A stretch of DNA of 9,098 bases, taken from NCBI RefSeq assembly GCF_031461075.1, contig NZ_JAVKPK010000101.1, forward strand, positions 1-9,098, in the 5' to 3' direction. This document shows, one piece after another, positions 1-6,441 of the stretch. This DNA comes from Methanosarcina baikalica (GTDB lineage Archaea > Halobacteriota > Methanosarcinia > Methanosarcinales > Methanosarcinaceae). Numbering within the stretch: the first letter of the stretch is position 1; each line of letters starts with the position of its first letter. Below the pieces are notes generated by a model. That model was not told the DNA's origin. It worked only from the letters and a program-made list of their open reading frames with translations, and made no database searches. Made by a program: the position numbers and the translations under genes.

Positions 1-1644
1 AAAGACGAAATAATGGGATATCTGTTATTGAATATTAATTGTATTAGAATTTCAATTGAAGATAAAATATTGGACATTGAGTTTATTGTTGAACCGTTGG
101 AGGATGCGAATAAACAAGCAATGACAAGATTGGGAGCTTTAAGAGCTATTTTTCCATTTTGCGAGAAGTATCAGTCAAGAGGAATATGGATACTTCCTTT
201 TGGACAAATACCCTCTTACGATCCCTCCATAAAGGATATCTCGGAAGAGAATTTACGTATTAAGTCAGATGTCCAAAAAAATATTATTTGGACTAACATT
301 GTAGAAGGTCAATACTGTCTGACTAGTTTATATGAGTACGAAAAGGTATGGTATGATTTTCGGATAGATAATTTAAAGTTCATCAAAAATATTTCGAATT
401 TATTCAAGGCATTTATTGAAGGAAAATTCAAAAAACATATGAATGGGCACGAAGAGCTAAAATATAGATTAGAGAATTTCTTCAAAGATTTTCCTACTCT
501 TTCAAAAGAATTAAAAGATAATTTCTCTGAAGAACTATGGAATCAATTAACAAAGGAAAAATCTCCACTCACAAATGAAAAATATCCATTAAAAAATTGG
601 TTTTTTTATCTTAATAATTTCTTCCATCAAATATCAGTATATACAGATAATAAAGATACTAAAAAAGGGAAATTGGCTGTATCTAATTTAAACGATTCTC
701 AAAAGTACCTTACAGGAATGCATAAAACTTTTGAATCCTTTTTCGATGTTTCTTACGATTACTTCAGTGCAAAATCTCTCGACGAAGAAGAACTAAAAGC
801 TTATAATTTACTAGCTGATTTGTTAAATTTATGGATCAATGAGCCACCCAGGGTAAAACCTAAAAACGCTTTGAGTTACATTCGACAAATGAAAGAGTTT
901 CAGCAGAAAAAACTTATTTGTCAATTGAATGAAGTTTTTGCCCCTCTGAAATCAACAGGTATGACCATCATAATACCTGAAAATATTTACGTTGATCATC
1001 CATTCAGATATTTAATTTTTGCGTTCTCTGTGAAAGATCCGCGCCATATCGAAAGAGAATTAATGATTATTTTTGAATCATTACTTGAGCTCAAAGAGAT
1101 AGCTCATTTCTTTTATCTTGTTCCTCTATATGAAAAAGCACTTTTTTGTAGTGAAGGATATAAAATAAACTCAGATTTGCTATCTCAATTCAAAGAAGAC
1201 AACATTAAGGACCGGGAATCCATAACATTTCAACCAATTCCTAAAAACTTAATGGGTTACTTACCCACTTTGGAATTTAAAAATTCTTCTGTGTACCAAA
1301 TTCAAATAAAAATATATGAATTATTGGGTATGGTTGAAATATTAAAGAAGACAAAAGATATCATTGAACCATTAAGTTATAAACAAAACAAATATATTCT
1401 GGAATTATATAAGCACCAGCAAAATCGCTATATTAAAAAGGAAAAAGAATTAGAAATGTTATCACTCGAAACAAAAGATTATTTTCTCAAAGAGTTTTCT
1501 TCTCAATCAAAAGAACCTTACTTTAAAGTATTGTATGATTTTTTGGCTTTAATTGAAATATCATTGAAAGAGAATAAATTAGATGAATTCTATTGGAAAT
1601 TAGATGTTAAACAAATAGTTAATGCAATAGATTTGTTAAAATAA
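1..1644 (+). CDS. Unrecognised AT-rich protein, probably 5'-partial
   Basis: I do not recognise this protein. The reading frame is open to the left edge: the four codons before the first ATG (position 13) contain no stop, and that ATG has no Shine-Dalgarno sequence, so the true start is probably outside the window. At least 543 residues are visible. They are rich in Lys, Phe, Ile, Leu, Asn and Glu and look largely alpha-helical and soluble, with no signal peptide or clear membrane segment. A more structured N-terminal part contains the residues LGALRAIFPF and GIWILPFGQIP (about 41-66 from the ATG). The C-terminal 150 residues are charged and helix-rich (for example KKEKELEML). No nucleotide-binding, nuclease or metal-binding motif was found. 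Base composition is visibly more AT-rich than in the nitrogenase-like genes, which suggests acquired DNA; a mobile-element remnant follows it. It could be the C-terminal part of a large defence or conflict-system protein, but that is a guess from composition and context. It converges on the flavin oxidoreductase gene. Confidence 0.6.
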   Translation, partial: KDEIMGYLLLNINCIRISIEDKILDIEFIVEPLEDANKQAMTRLGALRAIFPFCEKYQSRGIWILPFGQIPSYDPSIKDISEENLRIKSDVQKNIIWTNIVEGQYCLTSLYEYEKVWYDFRIDNLKFIKNISNLFKAFIEGKFKKHMNGHEELKYRLENFFKDFPTLSKELKDNFSEELWNQLTKEKSPLTNEKYPLKNWFFYLNNFFHQISVYTDNKDTKKGKLAVSNLNDSQKYLTGMHKTFESFFDVSYDYFSAKSLDEEELKAYNLLADLLNLWINEPPRVKPKNALSYIRQMKEFQQKKLICQLNEVFAPLKSTGMTIIIPENIYVDHPFRYLIFAFSVKDPRHIERELMIIFESLLELKEIAHFFYLVPLYEKALFCSEGYKINSDLLSQFKEDNIKDRESITFQPIPKNLMGYLPTLEFKNSSVYQIQIKIYELLGMVEILKKTKDIIEPLSYKQNKYILELYKHQQNRYIKKEKELEMLSLETKDYFLKEFSSQSKEPYFKVLYDFLALIEISLKENKLDEFYWKLDVKQIVNAIDLLK

Positions 1645-1651
1645 GTACTAA

Positions 1652-1733
1652 GGTCACACCACAAAACGGAAAAAATCGTACGCTAAGTATTTTGATCGTA
1701 GGTGCTCACGCGAATATAACCAAAAGTGTGACC
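1652..1733. repeat. Inverted-repeat pair, possible mobile-element remnant
   Basis: GGTCACAC at 1652-1659 is mirrored perfectly by GTGTGACC at 1726-1733, enclosing 66 bases without an ORF. The tetramer CTAA lies just outside each end (1648-1651 and 1735-1738, the right copy shifted by one base), which could be a target duplication. The spacing is too wide for a simple terminator. The pair is short, so chance or a 3'-end structure of the upstream gene remains possible. Confidence 0.3.
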
Positions 1734-1788
1734 GCTAATTTTTACATCCCTTCTTCGCATAAAAGTTTCAAGACAACGTCTCTAACAT

Positions 1789-1906
1789 TAGGACTTACGC
1801 GGTTGAAATGACAACTCAATAGCATTAAACCTTCAACTGCTTAAAATATGCCTTTAACCGTAACGTCTATTGTGCTTTATTTTGCATCTCAAGTGCGTAA
1901 GTCCTA
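1789..1906. mobile_element. MITE-like non-autonomous element, 118 bp
   Basis: The ends are perfect 12-bp terminal inverted repeats, TAGGACTTACGC at 1789-1800 and its complement at 1895-1906. Similarity continues inward, so about 19 of the terminal 22 bases match. The element is bracketed by a perfect 5-bp direct repeat, AACAT (1784-1788 and 1907-1911), as expected for a target duplication. The interior has no ORF and cannot encode a transposase, so it would need one in trans from a full-length insertion sequence with the same ends. The family is not assigned. It sits in the gap between two convergent genes, where insertion is harmless. Confidence 0.75.
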
Positions 1907-2021
1907 AACATGTTAATAACAGCTAACAAACAATGAAATCAACTTAATTCTAACACAATTATTTTCAGTTCAATCCTTATAATCGCTTTCTTACTTTGAT
2001 AAAGTTCAATACCCATAATTA

Positions 2022-2999
2022 TTACCTGTTATTTCCTGCCGGGCATAGGGTATGGTCAGTAAACCAGAAACACTTCTTACATCCGGAGCACGTGTTTAGA
2101 GGCTCGCTGTTTATCACATGATTGGCAAATTCAGGGTCAGCTAACATGCCCCTGCCAATAGCAACAAGATCCACATAATCATTTTCAATTAAGAACCGTA
2201 TCTGTTCTTCGTTGCGGATTTCATTGACTGCGATAACTGGAATATTTACTTCTTTTTTGATCTTACAGCCGCTATAGGCCATAGGACTGCATATGAAACC
2301 TTCCGGAACCGGATTTGTTGGAGGTTGCATGCCAAATGAAATGTGCAGTAAATCAATCCCGGCTTTCTCAAAGGCTTTAGCTACTTCAATGCCGTCCTTG
2401 CTTTCCGGGAGATACTCACCCATGCGCACGCTGACAATAAAATTTTTATGAGTATTGTTCCGAATCTCCGGGAGAATTTTTGTTAAAATCCGTGCCCTGT
2501 TTAGAGCGTCGCCGCCGTACTGGTCTGTTCTGCGATTGTAAGAAGCATCAATAAACTTGCATAAGGTAAATCCGTGAGCAAAATGATATTCAACGCCTTC
2601 AAAACCCATTTCACAGGCACGGAGAGCTGCCTGCTTCATATTCATCTGCATCGAATGAATTTCTGCAGCTGATAACTCATTAATGTCCATATTGCCGCAA
2701 TGAAGCTGCATCATTATTGTTGCACCATATTCATGGCAGTTGGTCGCAATTTGCTTTAAAGCTGCAATATCCGCTTTTGACCACATGCCTGTGGAATCTA
2801 CAGCCCCAAAAACGCTGGTGGCCTGCACAATAATAAGACCTGCACCACCTTTTGCCCGCTTCGCATAGTGTTCGATGTGCTGCTTGCCATAATAAGATCC
2901 ATCATCTCCCTGAAAGGAAAAAGTAACCATAGGAGCCATTACAATTCGATTTTTAATGTGATTCCCACGAATCACTAATTCGTCTGTTATCTTAGCCAT
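2022..2999 (-). CDS. Old Yellow Enzyme family NADH:flavin oxidoreductase with C-terminal Cys cluster
   Basis: This 325-residue protein is a TIM-barrel FMN enzyme of the Old Yellow Enzyme / 2,4-dienoyl-CoA reductase-like group, which reduces activated C=C bonds or related substrates with NAD(P)H. Visible marks are the N-terminal strand NRIVMAPM (17-24), QLHCGN (98-103, from the usual QLxHxGR), the active-site stretch EYHFAHGF (137-144), NRRTDQYGG (155-163), and the phosphate-binding end AIGRGMLADPE (280-290). The tail holds C304, C307, C310 and C319 (C-x2-C-x2-C-x8-C). The related 4Fe-4S members use C-x2-C-x3-C-x11 or 12-C followed by a further pyridine-nucleotide domain. Here the spacing is tighter and the chain ends six residues after the last Cys, so this is the barrel only. 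The start is supported by GAGG (3007-3010 on the minus strand) seven bases upstream. It is divergent from the nitrogenase-like operon; substrate and any link to that operon are unknown. Confidence 0.88.
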   Translation of the reverse strand: MAKITDELVIRGNHIKNRIVMAPMVTFSFQGDDGSYYGKQHIEHYAKRAKGGAGLIIVQATSVFGAVDSTGMWSKADIAALKQIATNCHEYGATIMMQLHCGNMDINELSAAEIHSMQMNMKQAALRACEMGFEGVEYHFAHGFTLCKFIDASYNRRTDQYGGDALNRARILTKILPEIRNNTHKNFIVSVRMGEYLPESKDGIEVAKAFEKAGIDLLHISFGMQPPTNPVPEGFICSPMAYSGCKIKKEVNIPVIAVNEIRNEEQIRFLIENDYVDLVAIGRGMLADPEFANHVINSEPLNTCSGCKKCFWFTDHTLCPAGNNR

Positions 3000-3058
3000 T
3001 TTATTTCCTCGCTAATTTCTTTTTTTGCAGGATTTTTGTATGGTCTTATCTATGTTTT

Positions 3059-3087
3059 CTGCTAACTATCAGGTTTATGGTTAGCAG
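3059..3087. promoter_or_regulatory. Perfect dyad between divergent genes, possible operator
   Basis: CTGCTAAC (3059-3066) and GTTAGCAG (3080-3087) form a perfect 8+8 bp inverted repeat with a 13-base spacer, about 60 bp upstream of the flavin oxidoreductase start and 78 bp upstream of the TATA box of the nitrogenase-like operon. The symmetry and position fit binding by a dimeric regulator controlling one or both directions. It does not resemble the nitrogen-responsive NrpR operator as I remember it (GGTAA or GGAA half-sites with a 6-base spacer). The regulator is unknown. Confidence 0.45.
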
Positions 3088-3164
3088 CGCTCCTTTGAGA
3101 TTTGACTTTTGCCGCAAAAATTCGGATTATGAAAAAAAAGGTCGCAATTTTGCTGAATTCCCGA

Positions 3165-3172
3165 TTTATATA
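3165..3172 (+). promoter_or_regulatory. Archaeal TATA box of the nitrogenase-like operon
   Basis: TTTATATA stands in a less AT-extreme local context and is the best TATA-box candidate in the divergent intergenic region. Archaeal transcription starts about 25 bases downstream, which would put the 5' end near 3190-3195. This is just before the 20-codon leader ORF and about 75 bases before the NifD-like start. No convincing BRE element was identified. Confidence 0.55.
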
Positions 3173-3198
3173 TCCATCAATGTTGAATGAAGGAAGTG

Positions 3199-3261
3199 AT
3201 GCCAAGAGCAGAACTTACCAGAGACGAATTCATTAAGAAAAAAAGGTCTCTTACGGAGTAA
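3199..3261 (+). CDS. Short leader ORF (20 aa) resembling the N-terminus of the NifD-like protein
   Basis: A 20-codon ORF, ATG to TAA, precedes the NifD-like gene and ends five bases before its ATG; the downstream Shine-Dalgarno GGAG (3255-3258) lies in its last codons. Its product, MPRAELTRDEFIKKKRSLTE, lines up with the first 20 residues of the NifD-like protein, MSGTELTENELIEERIDLSR, sharing M-x3-ELT-x2-E-x-I. At DNA level 17 of the first 21 bases are identical, falling to about 31 of 42. An in-frame ATG at 3187 could add four residues. AAGGA (3190-3194) sits only four bases before the 3199 ATG. It may be a duplicated and truncated copy of the gene's start, or a translated leader coupling ribosomes to the main gene. 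Whether it is translated cannot be told from sequence. Confidence 0.4.
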   Translation: MPRAELTRDEFIKKKRSLTE

Positions 3262-3266
3262 TATTA

Positions 3267-4811
3267 ATGTCAGGAACAGAACTTACTGAAAATGAACTGA
3301 TCGAGGAAAGAATCGACCTATCACGGGCTACATGTCCCAACAGGGAGCAACGGGCAAACGGTATAAATGTCTGGTACGGAAAAGCAAGCGATCTTGCAAA
3401 AGAAGCCCGTTCAGGCTGCCTGAGACAAAGAGAGCGTAATTTTCAGCAGTCAAGCGGTTGTGTTCTGAACTTCTATCTTTCAGTAAGGATTGGAACAATA
3501 CGCGATGCTGTAGCTATATATCATGCACCTGTAGGCTGCTCGTCTGCAGCACTCGGCTACCGTGAACTCTATCGGCATGTGCCTGTTGAACTTGGCCGTC
3601 CTGCGAATTTTGATCTCCACTGGGTTACGACAAATCTTGGGGAAAAAGATGTAGTTTACGGTGCTGGTGACAAACTTGGTGAAACAATAATAGAAGTTGA
3701 AAAACGGTACAACCCAAAAGCGATCTTTATACTTACATCCTGTACTTCAGGAATAATTGGAGAGGACATTGAAGGTGTTGTTGCAAAATACCAGCCTCAG
3801 GTGAAGGCAACAATAGTCCCTATCCATTGTGAAGGCTCACGTTCAAAACTTGTCCAGACCGGCTACGATGCTTTCTGGCACGCGGTCTTAAAATATCTTG
3901 TCAAAAAGCCGGAAAAGAAACAGAAGGATCTCATAAATGTAGCGAGTATGCTCTCGTACACCTGGCAGGACAGACTGGAGATAAAACGCCTGCTTGGAAA
4001 GGTTGGTCTGAGAGTTAACTTCATCCCTGAATTTGCATCAGTGGAACAGCTTGAGACGCTCTCAGAAGCTGCAGTTACAGCTCCCATCTGTCCCACTTAC
4101 ACTGACTATCTCGCACGCGGGCTTGAACAGGAATACGGAGTTCCTTATTTCCTCTATCCCTCCCCTATGGGAATTGCCAATACTGATGAGTGGCTAAGGA
4201 CGATTGCAAAACACACTGGAAAAGAAAAGGAAGTAGAAGCCCTTATCGAAGAAGAACATAAAAAGTGGCTTCCTAAACTGAAAGCAATCAGACATGAATT
4301 TGAAAACTTCAAAGGCAATGGAGAGAAGGTAGAAGTGCTGGGTGCGCTTGGCCAGGGAAGACTTCTGGCACAGATACCGTACTTTGACGAACTTGGCCTT
4401 AAATCCTCAGCTGCAATGTGCCAGGACTTTGACAACTTAATCCTTCAGGACCTGGAGAAGTTGCTCGCCCAGATAGGCGACTTTGACATCCTGGTAAATA
4501 CATTTCAGGCTGCAGAGCAGACACATATCACAAATCAGCGGAACCCCGATATTGCAATGACCTGTCCGTTTCAGGGAGGCGCGTTTAAGCGCGATAAAGG
4601 TGTTACAAGGGTGCATGCCTTAAGGTCGGATGCACATCCCTGGAGTGCCCAGAGTGGCTATACAGGAGCTATCGCATTTGGAAATTTCCTTTTGCAGTCA
4701 TTGAAAAGTCATTCATATCAGAGAACTATGCTTGAAAAGACCAGAAGTACATACAAAGACTGGTGGTACAAACAGCCGAATTCGCTGTATTATCTTAAAG
4801 CAGAGGACTAA
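3267..4811 (+). CDS. Nitrogenase component 1-like alpha subunit (NifD-like)
   Basis: This 514-residue protein is a NifD-type subunit of a nitrogenase-like reductase, expected to pair with the NifK-like product downstream as a cytoplasmic D2K2 complex. P-cluster-type cysteines are seen at C65 (SSGC), C91 (APVGC) and C159 (TSCTSGIIGEDIEGVV), matching A. vinelandii C62, C88 and C154. Further on, C275 in APICPTYTDYLARGLEQEYG aligns with M-cluster ligand C275 (HCYRSMNYISRHMEEKYG in NifD). H457 in AHPWSAQSGYTGAIAF aligns with ligand H442 (MHSWDYSGPYHGFDGFAIF). Both cofactor ligands are therefore kept, unlike in CfbD, ChlN and BchN. Differences from true NifD are GALGQGR (359-365) instead of GGLRPR, and Tyr or Asp where His195 would fall after Q197. 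Catalysis of N2 reduction is thus doubtful; a group IV enzyme such as a methylthio-alkane reductase is a better model. GGAG (3255-3258) with an 8-base spacer supports the start. No NifH-type reductase is in the window. Substrate is unknown. Confidence 0.9.
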   Translation: MSGTELTENELIEERIDLSRATCPNREQRANGINVWYGKASDLAKEARSGCLRQRERNFQQSSGCVLNFYLSVRIGTIRDAVAIYHAPVGCSSAALGYRELYRHVPVELGRPANFDLHWVTTNLGEKDVVYGAGDKLGETIIEVEKRYNPKAIFILTSCTSGIIGEDIEGVVAKYQPQVKATIVPIHCEGSRSKLVQTGYDAFWHAVLKYLVKKPEKKQKDLINVASMLSYTWQDRLEIKRLLGKVGLRVNFIPEFASVEQLETLSEAAVTAPICPTYTDYLARGLEQEYGVPYFLYPSPMGIANTDEWLRTIAKHTGKEKEVEALIEEEHKKWLPKLKAIRHEFENFKGNGEKVEVLGALGQGRLLAQIPYFDELGLKSSAAMCQDFDNLILQDLEKLLAQIGDFDILVNTFQAAEQTHITNQRNPDIAMTCPFQGGAFKRDKGVTRVHALRSDAHPWSAQSGYTGAIAFGNFLLQSLKSHSYQRTMLEKTRSTYKDWWYKQPNSLYYLKAED

Positions 4812-4824
4812 ACCAGGTGTAATC

Positions 4825-6174
4825 ATGGTAACAGGTGAATCTTTACAACCAACTAATCTTATTTCAGGTGCCATCGAAGCACCGCGTTATTCCTGTGCGT
4901 TCGGAGGGGCATATTCAACTGCCGTTGGCATATTTGGAGTTGTTCCTATACTTCATTCCGGGGCAGGATGTGGAATCGGACAACTATTTGGCCAATTTTA
5001 CGGAGGCGGCCAGAATGCCGGAGGTCCCTACGGCGGAACAAGCACCCCATGTTCCTCTTTAGTTGAGGAGCACGTGATTTTCGGCGGTGAGAAAAAACTT
5101 GCAAATCTTATTGAGTCAACGGCAGAACTTGTAAATGGGGATTTGTTGGCAGTCATCTCCGGCTGCGTCCCTTCACTTATTGGAGATGATGTGGGATCGG
5201 TTGTCAGAACGTTTAAGGAAAAGAACCCCGACATTCCAATCATACATGTGAATACCTCCGGATTTGCAGGAACTTCATACGATGGCTATGAGCATTTTTT
5301 CAATGCTGTAATCGATCAGTTTCTCGAAAAGACTCCAAAAGAGAAAGGATTGGTTAACGTATTCGGAATAGTTCCTTCTCAGCATATATTCTGGAAAGGG
5401 GAGGCAAGAGAGATAAAAACGCTTCTTGAAAAAATAGGCTTAAAGCCGAATCTGATAATAGGAGAGTTTGACACTCTTGAGAATCTAAAAAAAATTCCGG
5501 CTGCTGAATACAATATTGTCCTATCATCCTGGATTGGACATAAAACGGCAAAGAAGCTGGAAGAAAAGTTTGACACTCCCTACATCTCCTTCCCAGGTGT
5601 GCCGATCGGACCCAAGCAAACTGCAGAGTTTCTGAGAGTCCTCGGAGAAAGGCTAGATGTCTCAGTAGACGTTATCGAAAATCTGATTGCTAAAGAGGAA
5701 AGGCGGGCATACAGATTTGCAGAATACGTTGGCGATATACTTTTGATCGTCAGACCACATCCGTATCTTGCGGTTGTTGCCGACAGTAATTCGGCTGTAA
5801 GCATCACAAAATACCTTGCAAATGAGATGGGATATCTGCCTGAAATTGTCCAGATAACGGATAATCCACCTGAGGAAGCCCGTGAATTAATAAATGAGGA
5901 GTTGACAACCGGCCTTGAAACTCCGGCCTGGCCTGAAATAATTTATGAAGTAGACGCGTACAGGATTCGGCAGAATTTAAAAGACAGGAATTTCTTATTT
6001 CTGCTTGCAAGTTCTCTCGAAAGTAATATAACCGGTCCTGAATTCAATGCCATACATCTGACGGTTTCATTCCCATCATATGACCGCGTTGTACTTGAGC
6101 ACAGTTACGCAGGGTTTAGTGGAGGGCTTACTTTGATGGAAGATATTATGAGTAAATACGCCGGACCGCTGTGA
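4825..6174 (+). CDS. Nitrogenase component 1-like beta subunit (NifK-like)
   Basis: This 449-residue protein is the NifK-type partner. It has P-cluster-type cysteines C24 (YSCAFGGA), C49 (HSGAGCG) and C114 (ISGCVPSLIGDD), corresponding to NifK C70, C95 and C153. It also has the typical STPCSSLVEEHVIFGGEKKL stretch (73-92) and the C-terminal FPSYDR...GFSGGLTLMEDI signature. There are no cofactor-ligand residues of the D type, as expected for a K subunit. It is about 75 residues shorter than A. vinelandii NifK, mostly at the N-terminus, which is usual in nitrogenase-like K subunits. The frame is open back to an ATG at 4732 inside the D gene. The ATG at 4825 is preferred because it follows the D stop by 13 bases, is preceded by AGGTG (4815-4819), and puts the first conserved Cys 24 residues in. 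It is co-transcribed and probably translationally linked with the D gene. Confidence 0.9.
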   Translation: MVTGESLQPTNLISGAIEAPRYSCAFGGAYSTAVGIFGVVPILHSGAGCGIGQLFGQFYGGGQNAGGPYGGTSTPCSSLVEEHVIFGGEKKLANLIESTAELVNGDLLAVISGCVPSLIGDDVGSVVRTFKEKNPDIPIIHVNTSGFAGTSYDGYEHFFNAVIDQFLEKTPKEKGLVNVFGIVPSQHIFWKGEAREIKTLLEKIGLKPNLIIGEFDTLENLKKIPAAEYNIVLSSWIGHKTAKKLEEKFDTPYISFPGVPIGPKQTAEFLRVLGERLDVSVDVIENLIAKEERRAYRFAEYVGDILLIVRPHPYLAVVADSNSAVSITKYLANEMGYLPEIVQITDNPPEEARELINEELTTGLETPAWPEIIYEVDAYRIRQNLKDRNFLFLLASSLESNITGPEFNAIHLTVSFPSYDRVVLEHSYAGFSGGLTLMEDIMSKYAGPL

Positions 6175-6205
6175 GTGGATTTTCATTCCCCTCACAACTC
6201 CTTTT
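6171..6205 (+). terminator. Weak stem-loop and T-tract after the NifK-like gene
   Basis: GTGAG (6171-6175, overlapping the stop codon) pairs with CTCAC (6191-6195), with a possible GGA/TCC extension inside. It is followed by ACTCCTTTT. The stem is imperfect, but the T-tract fits archaeal transcription termination between this operon and the next promoter. Confidence 0.35.
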
Positions 6206-6367
6206 AAAGAATTGACAATTTAAATCCGATGTACACTTCGTACTCAAAGATTATCAAATTATTGCAGCTTGACATTCTATGCCACATATTTCGGAGCTAA
6301 CCGATAAGTCATGGATTAAATGGATTTAAGAAATTGAATATATGTATTTTAAGTCAATATATAACAA

Positions 6368-6379
6368 TTTATATATAAA
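6368..6379 (+). promoter_or_regulatory. TATA box of the CCG-protein / membrane-protein operon
   Basis: TTTATATATAAA is a strong archaeal TATA-box match. Initiation about 25 bases downstream would fall near 6395-6400, after the TTG at 6391 and before the ATG at 6415. That argues against a TTG start for the following gene and marks a transcription unit separate from the nitrogenase-like pair. A second AT-rich match, CAATATATAAC, lies just upstream (6355-6365). Confidence 0.55.
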
Positions 6380-6399
6380 ATTACAGTTGTTTGAAAATC

Positions 6400-6441
6400 C
6401 ATGGAGCATTGTACATGAAACATGGAGCATTGAATATGAAA
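6400..6441 (+). repeat. 21-bp tandem repeat duplicating a ribosome binding site and start codon
   Basis: Two adjacent 21-base units (6400-6420 and 6421-6441) differ at two positions. Each contains GGAG, an 8-base spacer and an ATG (6415 and 6436), and each unit in frame reads HGALYMK or HGALNMK. The repeat gives the CCG-domain gene two equivalent in-frame translation starts seven codons apart. Confidence 0.8.

Noticed and set aside
1645..2021. CRISPR array or tRNA in the non-coding gap
   Set aside because: There are only two inverted-repeat pairs, no regularly spaced direct repeats, and no cloverleaf or T-loop consensus.
3000..3266. NrpR-type nitrogen operator
   Set aside because: No GGTAA or GGAA half-site pair with the expected 6-base spacing was found; the only strong dyad has a different sequence and a 13-base spacer.
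3267..4811. CfbD (coenzyme F430 synthesis) identity for the D-like gene
   Set aside because: CfbD works without a K partner and lacks the Cys275/His442-type ligands that are present here; this gene is paired with a NifK-like gene.
4732..4824. N-terminal extension of the NifK-like ORF from the ATG at 4732
   Set aside because: It overlaps the D gene by 80 bases in another frame, has no ribosome binding site, and the ATG at 4825 fits both AGGTG spacing and family alignment.
6391..6414. TTG start of the CCG gene at 6391
   Set aside because: The TATA box at 6368-6379 predicts transcription starting after this codon, and it lacks a Shine-Dalgarno sequence, whereas 6415 and 6436 each have one.
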